From Alphaproteobacteria bacterium (GTDB lineage Bacteria > Pseudomonadota > Alphaproteobacteria > Rhizobiales > Xanthobacteraceae), in assembly GCA_009781045.1 (NCBI GenBank), contig WQYW01000035.1:1-38033 (forward strand): a stretch of 38,033 nucleotides of DNA, in the 5' to 3' direction. Of this stretch, positions 31,883-38,033 are shown in pieces. Both the position numbers and the translations under genes were made by a program. The stretch's first letter is position 1. Each line of letters begins with the position of its first letter. Below the pieces are notes generated by a model. That model worked only from the letters and a program-made list of their open reading frames with translations. It did no database searches and was not told where the DNA came from.

Positions 31883-34800
31883 TCACTGCATACGCTTCCA
31901 CGCTTCCAGCACAAGACGCTCGGTCCGGTATTCGCCGCACAGCCGCGTTTCCTTCTCTTTCAGAACACGGAAGGTTTCGGACGGATAGTCAGATCCCTTT
32001 ACCCTCGCGGGATCAAGGATATAGCACAACTCTTCCTCGGTAATTCCATATTTCCTAGCGAAAAAGACGTCGAGTTCCGCACGCAATTGCGCCCGCCGAT
32101 CTTCGTCCCACAAAAACGGCCTGCCCGAATAACCTAAGTCATCTGCCCACCTCTTCATCGCATAGCTGGTGTAGGTCAGTTCTAATGCGCGCGAACGAAT
32201 GAATGCAAGATCGTCCGTGGAAAATACGGAACAAGGGAGCACTGGAAGCTGCTGAGCAATAAAGAAGTTCAGGTGAGTACCTCCGACCTTGTGGCGGGCG
32301 GAGAAATCGAGAGTCATTGATGCGAGCATCGCAACAAAGGCTGCCGCCTGTGACCCACTTACATTTGATCCCGAATACCAGGTCGGCAGATTATTACCGA
32401 CACCCACTCTCGGAAATACGCTAGCAATCACCGTCCGCTCGTCGGTCGATCGGCATATATCCCGCCACCCCATAAGCCAACGCGGCTGCCTGGCAGCAAC
32501 CAGCATCTCCGCGAGCGCAAGCGCATCACCCGGCCCCTCAACGATGCTGGCGATGTCATCCGCTGTCAGCGGCATCTCGCGCTGCATTTCTGCTCCTGAT
32601 GCAGCCGTCTTTGGATCAAGGAGAAAACGCTCTGGCGTAGTCTTCAGCGCCGCCCGCAAATCCTCTGCCGAGCTGAGGATCCGCAACAGATCCCTCTCCC
32701 GCGCCGGCCGGCCCTCCAGAGCGGAAATGGCTCCGGCAATCCAGATCGCAAGCACCCTCAGCAGCCCGCCACGGGCTTCCTGGCCATCAGCTGCGGCCTT
32801 ACCACGCCCCCTTCCCCCTTCGCCACGGGCCACTCGGATGGCGCTTTTCAGTGCCGATGGGACACGGGCGGCGCGCAGCGCCACCTCTTCCTCCGGCACC
32901 CAATAGCGCGGGGATGGTTCGAAATTCGGGTCCTGTTTCTCAGCAACCGTGCAATCGCGCGCTCCTTCCTCGTCACCGCTCGCGCCACCATAGGTTGCCC
33001 AGCGATGATCATAATGGTGGATCATCTTGGCTTCATAGAGTGGAACCCGTCGCTTCACGCCGGTTCTGTCCTCCTTCACCCAATCCACACCATCCCGCTT
33101 CCAACCGTCGCGCTCCATTTCCACCGGAGTGCGGAAAAGATCCGAATCGCCCGACATATGGAACATCGTCTGAAACGTAATGCCCCAGGGGTTGACGTCC
33201 CCACCCTCCTCCTCTGACCGTTCCTGGATCAAAACCGGAGCGCGACCGTAGAGCTTTGCCGTCAACTCGGCGTCCGCCCGCGAGCGAAAAACCGGCGCCG
33301 TCCTTGTGTTGGGGTTGATTTGCGCGATCTGTTCGGGCGTCAACCTAAACCGGCGCTCGTTATCAGCTAGTTCGGACGTGTTCAGCAGCGAGAAGGCAAA
33401 CTCCGCCCTGTCACCCGAACAACCAATTGTCAACAGGCAAAATGCTCCACGATCATCTGTAGCCGGAAAAATTTTTCTGATTTCAAAAAAACTGTAAAGT
33501 GCGACAAGTCGCGAAGAACCGACCAACGAGGCGAAGAAATGCTGAGTTGTGAAATCGGTCGCGATTCCCGTTGGTACAATCACTCCTGCGCGACCCATCG
33601 GATTGACGAGACGCGAGAACAGCTCTGCAAATAGTGCATAGGTGTTCACGTCACCACGGCCGGTGAATGGATACCGACCTGACGACCGGGCAAATTCACT
33701 TGCAGCTTCTGACGTCCGTTTTGCGAACACGAAGTCCAGCCACAAACGGCCGTCGGCGCTATCCGGAGCGGATTTCTCCAGCGCGTCGATCAGCTTTTGC
33801 CGAGCCGCTTTATTCGGAGCTCCTGCAATTTCTGGTGAACGGGCGGCAAAGAACTCCTGCTCCTGGAGCTTGATGCGCTCCCAGGGGGGATTACCGACCA
33901 CAACATCGAAGCCGCCATTGCGCTCCATGACTTCCGGGAATTCAATGAACCAGTGGAAGGCGCTCACCTTCTCGGAGGTCCTCTTTGCCCCCTGGCGCAA
34001 ATGTTCCTCTTCCTCAGGCTCCTCACCACCCGCGGCCAACCAGACGTGCTCAGTCAACGGCATAGCGTTCATGGCAACTCTGTCACCCTTGCCTGTCTTC
34101 GGGGTGAAGAAGGCCGCCATGTAGAAATTGGCAGAAATATAGAGGTCGCTGGCGGTTTTCAGGCGCTGCCAATCATCTGATCCCCGGAAGTCCTCGAAGC
34201 CTCGCGCCTTGGCCTCGACACCTGCAAGATCGTCCTGTGCCATCGCTTTCAGCTTGTGATCGCGTTCGGCCAGGATTTCAGGGGGCGACCAGTTCTTGAA
34301 CAGCTGTTGCTGGGCTCCTTTCGCCCGATCGCGCTGCTCCCGGTTCAGTTTGCCATACCGGCGAGACAGTTCCTTGTCGTCGCCCGTCAGCGGCTTATAG
34401 GCCTCATCCGGCAACCCTTCCCGCAACATTGCACGGTCGAACACCCCGATCAGGCTGTCGCCGCAGCGGATCTGTGCATCGAAGAAGGCAAGCGGCTTGC
34501 CCGGCTCCATGGCCTCGATCCATAGCGCGACCTTGGTCAGTTCGACCGCCATCGGGTTGCGGTCAACGCCATAGAGACAGCGGCAGGAGACCTCGCGCAG
34601 CGCATGGCGGAAATCAGCGTTGGCAGGAATCCCTCCCGCACGATGGCGTGCAACACGGGTCGCGATTCGGTTCGCGGCTGCAAGCAGAAAATGTCCTGAA
34701 CCGCATGCTGGGTCAATGACCGTGAGCTGGAGCAGTGCTTCCACGGGATCATGAGCCTCGGCTTCACGTTGATCGAGGATCGGATCAAGCGTGGTGTCAA

Positions 34801-36184
34801 GCAGGAGCTGGACCAGACTGTCCGGCGTATAATAGGAGCCCGTGGTCTTGCGCTGATTGCCCTTCTGCTCTGCCGCTTCGGAGGCAAAGAGCAGCGTTCT
34901 GCCATCATCGCCAAGCTGAGGCTGAAGTTCGAGCAGGGATTCATAGACCGAACCCAGCTCCTCGGTCTCCATCGCCCGCCAGTTGACTGGCACCATGCTG
35001 GTCTTTTTGGCGTCTGTGAGCCAGGATAAGCGATAAAGGGCTTCCATGAAGGCCCGGTTGCGCAGACGGGCGGGCTCGAGATGCGGCAGCTTATCGGTAC
35101 TGAACAAACCGCCAAGTGCCGCCAGGCCGAGGGAGTCCTCACCTCGCGCAAGAGCGCGAAAGACCACCTTGATGCCTTCATAGCGGTCATGATGCCGATC
35201 CCAGGAAGCCGCACGAGCGCATTGCGTGCGCAGCGCGGCAAGGCTGTAGCCTTCGGTGTAGAGCATGCGGGCCTCGGCTGTGGCAGTGTCCGGGTGGAGC
35301 AGGTTGCGGTCCTCGGCCACCATCAGGAAGATCAGGCGGTAGACCAGCCGCAGAAGCTCGTTGAACCATTCGGTGAGCGGAAGCTGCCCGGATTTCAGCC
35401 AGGCGGCGAGTTCAGGATTGGCTTCGAGAAAGCCCGAGCCGAGCGCTTTGAGGGCAATTTCAACCTGCCCCGCCAGGCGATCACGGGCCACCTCGCCCTC
35501 GCGCGAGCCGGCATCACGCCAGCGCTCAAGCACGCAATCGGTTGCCGGCGTTCCAGCCAGCCCAAACCGGCTGCGGTGGATCAGCGACCACAGGACGGCA
35601 AAGGAAGCAGCATCCTCATTGGCAAAGATCTGGGCCAGATCGGCCTCAATGAAGGCCGGCCGGGTCAGGGAAGCATTGTCGCGCATCAGGCGCAGGACGT
35701 GGCCATTGGTGACCAGGCCCCACAGCGCCTCATCACGGTCGTTGAGATAGTCCTGGAGCGCGAAAGCGGGAGATCGCGATCGGTCGGTCGAAAGGGTCGG
35801 GCTGCGCCGATCGAGATTGTCTTCACGTGGCGGCACCACGACAACCGGAACGCGACCACCAGCGATGAACGAAAGCACCCCATCGGCAGGTCCAAGATCG
35901 TCGAATCCGAAGGTCTCGGCAAGGAAGCCACGGACAAAGCGTCTTGTGGCCTCAAGCGACGGATCCTGCAGTTTAGCGAAACCGTCGAAATGGGACTGAC
36001 CGACCCGAAAGGCCAGTGAGATTTCGTCGCGGATCGTCAGACCTTTACGGATTCGATAGTCTTCCTCCTTCTGTTCGGAAGCCTTTTTGAGATCAATCGC
36101 GGCAATCAGGGCCGGCGCAATCAGATTGCCTTCCAGCATCAGTGAGGGCCAGGCCGACATATCGGTGACAGGTTTGCGCCCCAT
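31883..36184 (-). CDS. Large Eco57I/DrmMI-type DNA adenine methylase
   Basis: This 1,433-aa protein has SAM-binding motif I at about residues 491-500 (DPACGSGHF) and catalytic motif IV at about 765 (NPPW), the signature of N6-adenine methylases. YYTPDSLVQLLLD just before motif I and LYGVDRNPMAVELTKVALWIE after it are typical of Eco57I-like enzymes. The N-terminal 450 residues are helical and lack a clear PD-D/ExK nuclease, so a stand-alone restriction activity is unlikely. The 600-residue C-terminal part probably recognises the target DNA. Size and helicase neighbour fit DrmMI of class 1 DISARM, where methylation marks self DNA. ATG 36184 lies 3 bp after the helicase stop; they are almost certainly one operon. 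Confidence 0.9.
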   Translation of the reverse strand: MGRKPVTDMSAWPSLMLEGNLIAPALIAAIDLKKASEQKEEDYRIRKGLTIRDEISLAFRVGQSHFDGFAKLQDPSLEATRRFVRGFLAETFGFDDLGPADGVLSFIAGGRVPVVVVPPREDNLDRRSPTLSTDRSRSPAFALQDYLNDRDEALWGLVTNGHVLRLMRDNASLTRPAFIEADLAQIFANEDAASFAVLWSLIHRSRFGLAGTPATDCVLERWRDAGSREGEVARDRLAGQVEIALKALGSGFLEANPELAAWLKSGQLPLTEWFNELLRLVYRLIFLMVAEDRNLLHPDTATAEARMLYTEGYSLAALRTQCARAASWDRHHDRYEGIKVVFRALARGEDSLGLAALGGLFSTDKLPHLEPARLRNRAFMEALYRLSWLTDAKKTSMVPVNWRAMETEELGSVYESLLELQPQLGDDGRTLLFASEAAEQKGNQRKTTGSYYTPDSLVQLLLDTTLDPILDQREAEAHDPVEALLQLTVIDPACGSGHFLLAAANRIATRVARHRAGGIPANADFRHALREVSCRCLYGVDRNPMAVELTKVALWIEAMEPGKPLAFFDAQIRCGDSLIGVFDRAMLREGLPDEAYKPLTGDDKELSRRYGKLNREQRDRAKGAQQQLFKNWSPPEILAERDHKLKAMAQDDLAGVEAKARGFEDFRGSDDWQRLKTASDLYISANFYMAAFFTPKTGKGDRVAMNAMPLTEHVWLAAGGEEPEEEEHLRQGAKRTSEKVSAFHWFIEFPEVMERNGGFDVVVGNPPWERIKLQEQEFFAARSPEIAGAPNKAARQKLIDALEKSAPDSADGRLWLDFVFAKRTSEAASEFARSSGRYPFTGRGDVNTYALFAELFSRLVNPMGRAGVIVPTGIATDFTTQHFFASLVGSSRLVALYSFFEIRKIFPATDDRGAFCLLTIGCSGDRAEFAFSLLNTSELADNERRFRLTPEQIAQINPNTRTAPVFRSRADAELTAKLYGRAPVLIQERSEEEGGDVNPWGITFQTMFHMSGDSDLFRTPVEMERDGWKRDGVDWVKEDRTGVKRRVPLYEAKMIHHYDHRWATYGGASGDEEGARDCTVAEKQDPNFEPSPRYWVPEEEVALRAARVPSALKSAIRVARGEGGRGRGKAAADGQEARGGLLRVLAIWIAGAISALEGRPARERDLLRILSSAEDLRAALKTTPERFLLDPKTAASGAEMQREMPLTADDIASIVEGPGDALALAEMLVAARQPRWLMGWRDICRSTDERTVIASVFPRVGVGNNLPTWYSGSNVSGSQAAAFVAMLASMTLDFSARHKVGGTHLNFFIAQQLPVLPCSVFSTDDLAFIRSRALELTYTSYAMKRWADDLGYSGRPFLWDEDRRAQLRAELDVFFARKYGITEEELCYILDPARVKGSDYPSETFRVLKEKETRLCGEYRTERLVLEAWKRMQ

Positions 36185-36187
36185 GGC

Positions 36188-38033
36188 TCACGCCTCCCCT
36201 GGCATGAGGACAAAGAGGCCGATCACATCCGGCGGCAGTACCGCTTCGACCGTGACACGCGACGCCCCGGACGCCACACGAAGCCGGCCATGGTCGTCCA
36301 TGAGTTCACCCGCCCGCGACCTGGCAAAATCGGCGATCGGCCCCTGCAGCAAGCCTGGCAGGCCCTCCCTCGCCTTCCCAATGAACCTGTCTCTCGCAAC
36401 AGGCGCGAAATCGCTGGTTGCCGGGGCATTCAAAAGCACCCGTGCCGCCTCGCCCATTGCAACGACCTTGCCGCCCTCAATGGCGACCAGTGCTGCCTCC
36501 TCGGCGAGCAGCAGCCGTTCCCGTCTGGCATGGATGATGAGTTTGAACCGCATTCGCAAAAGAACCAGGCTGGTCACCTTCTGCACCGCTGTCGTCGGCC
36601 AGGCCCCCACCCGTCCGATGCCAAGAGCCGTGAAGGCCTCCCGATCAAGTGAGGCTTCGACCAGCGCCTCGGCAAGGGTTGCTGTCAGGGGATGCGTCCT
36701 GGTCAAGAGTGCGGTTCCCGATGGCGCTGGTTCCGTGCTTGCCAGGCGCAGCGATCCCTTGAGATCATGTTCGTGCAGACGGTCGCGCAGACCTGGCTCG
36801 AGGGCCTCGACATGGGCCAGGAGCGCGGATTTTCGGCTTTCAAGGGGCACGCCAAAGCGCCCCATGGCGCGCTCGACGAACTGTCTTGCATCCTCCGGCG
36901 AGCCCAGCAGGGCACGGACCTTCGCCCATTCCGGAGCCACCTGCTGCGGTTTCATGGCATGCTGGGCGAAGCGGGCTCTCGACTTCTTTTCGTTCTCGGA
37001 GGCATCCCGCCACGTCGTCTCCATGAATCGGGTCCCGTCCTCAAGACTGAGGCCCAGGGCAAGCTGGCTGTTCTCAGGCTTCACCGGCACACCACCGCGC
37101 AACATCACTGCCGCCATCAGGGCTGCCGTCACTGGTCCCTTGTCTTCCGGCAGCGGAACCGTGACACCGGTGGCCTCGCGGATTTCGTTGGCTTTGCGCA
37201 GGACCACATCAAGCACCGCCCCGTCGATCGCGCTGTCCGGCGAATACATCATGATCGAGCGCACCAGTTCAGCCGGCTGGCCAAAGCGATCGACCCGGCC
37301 CTCGCGTTGCTGATGGCGGGTAGGGTTCCAGCACAGATCGTAATGCACCACGGTGTCGAAAAGCTGCTGCAGGTTGATGCCCTCCGACAGGCAATCGGTC
37401 GCCACCAGAATCCGCTGCAGATCCTTGTCCTTTGCCGCCTGCCCCATCTCGGAGACCCGGTCACGGCGTTCATCGGGGGTAAGAACACCAGTCACGGATT
37501 CCACGACCAGCTTGGGGAAGGCTGAGCGCAGCCCCTCACGGACGTGATCCGCTGTCGCGAGATAGCGACAGAAGACGACGGGATTGGCCCCCTTCTTGAT
37601 GATTGGCGCCAGCACATCGATCAGGGCCTTGAGTTTCGGGTCAGCCTTGTCCTTCAGCTCCTCCGCACGTTTGACCAGGGCAAGCAGCTTCGGATCGGCA
37701 TCGAAGGCGGCGGCGGGCTCAATATCAACCGCATCCTCGTCATTGCCGTCGTCGTCAAAGATCTGCGGCTCGAGCCGGTCGCTGTCGGCGGCCATGCGAT
37801 TGCGCAGAGCGCTCACCGCGGCAGCCGGCGACGACCCGACACAGCGCATCAAAGCCAGCGTGCCCCAAAAGGCCAGGCGCTGCTCGCGCTGACCGGCTCC
37901 CGCTCGCGAAACCACGTTGAGGCAGTAATCGAGCACCGCTTCCTGGAAATCCATATACGGTTTTGACAGCCGATAGGAATGTTCCGCCGATTCATGCTTT
38001 GGAAATGCGCGATCCTCGTCCCATTCCCCGGCA
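36188..38033 (-). CDS. SNF2-type helicase, DrmD-like (5' end outside window)
   Basis: The frame is open to the right edge, so the N-terminal ATPase lobe with Walker A is outside the window; about 614 residues are visible. The helicase C lobe is clear: NPVVFCRYLATADHVREGL, then RILVATDCLSEGINLQQL, and motif VI in NPTRHQQREGRVDRFGQ with its arginines. The remaining 350 residues have no further enzyme motif. An internal ATG at 37954 is not the start, because coding continues upstream (RAFPKHESAEHSYRLSKPY). Length order and the methylase just downstream match DrmD of class 1 DISARM; other helicase-methylase systems such as Hma are alternatives. The two genes are 3 bp apart. Confidence 0.87.
   Translation of the reverse strand, partial: AGEWDEDRAFPKHESAEHSYRLSKPYMDFQEAVLDYCLNVVSRAGAGQREQRLAFWGTLALMRCVGSSPAAAVSALRNRMAADSDRLEPQIFDDDGNDEDAVDIEPAAAFDADPKLLALVKRAEELKDKADPKLKALIDVLAPIIKKGANPVVFCRYLATADHVREGLRSAFPKLVVESVTGVLTPDERRDRVSEMGQAAKDKDLQRILVATDCLSEGINLQQLFDTVVHYDLCWNPTRHQQREGRVDRFGQPAELVRSIMMYSPDSAIDGAVLDVVLRKANEIREATGVTVPLPEDKGPVTAALMAAVMLRGGVPVKPENSQLALGLSLEDGTRFMETTWRDASENEKKSRARFAQHAMKPQQVAPEWAKVRALLGSPEDARQFVERAMGRFGVPLESRKSALLAHVEALEPGLRDRLHEHDLKGSLRLASTEPAPSGTALLTRTHPLTATLAEALVEASLDREAFTALGIGRVGAWPTTAVQKVTSLVLLRMRFKLIIHARRERLLLAEEAALVAIEGGKVVAMGEAARVLLNAPATSDFAPVARDRFIGKAREGLPGLLQGPIADFARSRAGELMDDHGRLRVASGASRVTVEAVLPPDVIGLFVLMPGEA

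Noticed and set aside
35081..37313. 312- and 408-codon plus-strand frames
   Set aside because: They are antisense to the methylase and helicase genes and have Arg/Ser/Ala-rich shadow composition.

Overview
The window reads as a chromosomal segment of a high-GC alphaproteobacterium, probably of the Hyphomicrobiales or a related group (inference). Three genes point there: an NDUFS4-type 'ETC complex I subunit' gene (19333-19638), a family essentially limited to alphaproteobacteria and mitochondria; a two-domain cold-shock protein; and a small secreted protein with the N-terminal cysteine motif of alphaproteobacterial porins. No species can be named from the sequence alone.

Left part (1-5.5 kb): the 3' end of metC; a TonB C-terminal domain remnant; a secreted metallophosphatase; and a PhyH-type dioxygenase. 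These are followed by a compact minus-strand cassette that is visibly more A/T-rich than its surroundings. It encodes a TIGR04255-family protein, a helix-turn-helix protein and a protein with an SHDCD motif. The genes are separated by only 6 and 10 bp, and a plausible promoter with repeated operator-like words lies in front of them. No function is known to me for this trio, and it is one of the two best candidates for an undescribed system here.

Envelope block (5.8-16.6 kb, minus strand): alpha-2-macroglobulin, penicillin-binding protein 1C, an ArnT-like membrane glycosyltransferase, a DPM1-like GT2 glycosyltransferase and a LABN-domain membrane protein form what looks like one transcription unit. 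It joins periplasmic protease trapping and peptidoglycan repair with polyprenyl-phosphate-dependent sugar transfer.

Housekeeping block (16.9-26 kb): a small membrane protein, tRNA-Arg(TCT), a DUF6481 protein, the NDUFS4 homologue, tRNA-Pro(TGG), a DUF192 protein, a double cold-shock protein, a SIR2 deacylase, a small charged protein, a NIF3/YqfO-like protein, glyoxalase I, a porin-like mini protein, a PilZ protein and tRNA-Glu(TTC). Gaps here are long and contain inverted repeats but no gene I can defend.

Right part (26-38 kb): a tRNA-Glu-associated accessory region. A 24-bp exact direct repeat that begins in the tRNA 3' end recurs 3,568 bp away, within a 93-bp imperfect repeat. It brackets a small element holding a DUF6079/PglY-like C-terminal remnant, an intact AAA ATPase plus DUF4276 (Toprim-like) pair, and a frameshifted HTH pseudogene. 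Beyond the second repeat lies a minus-strand set: a SNF2-type helicase (cut by the window edge), a 1,433-aa Eco57I/DrmMI-type DNA methylase, an HNH endonuclease and, set apart, a HEPN-like protein with an R-N-x3-H motif. Helicase plus methylase resemble the drmD-drmMI half of class 1 DISARM, but drmA, drmB and drmC do not follow. The region therefore looks like tandem defence cargo at one tRNA, with the helicase-methylase-HNH arrangement being unusual.
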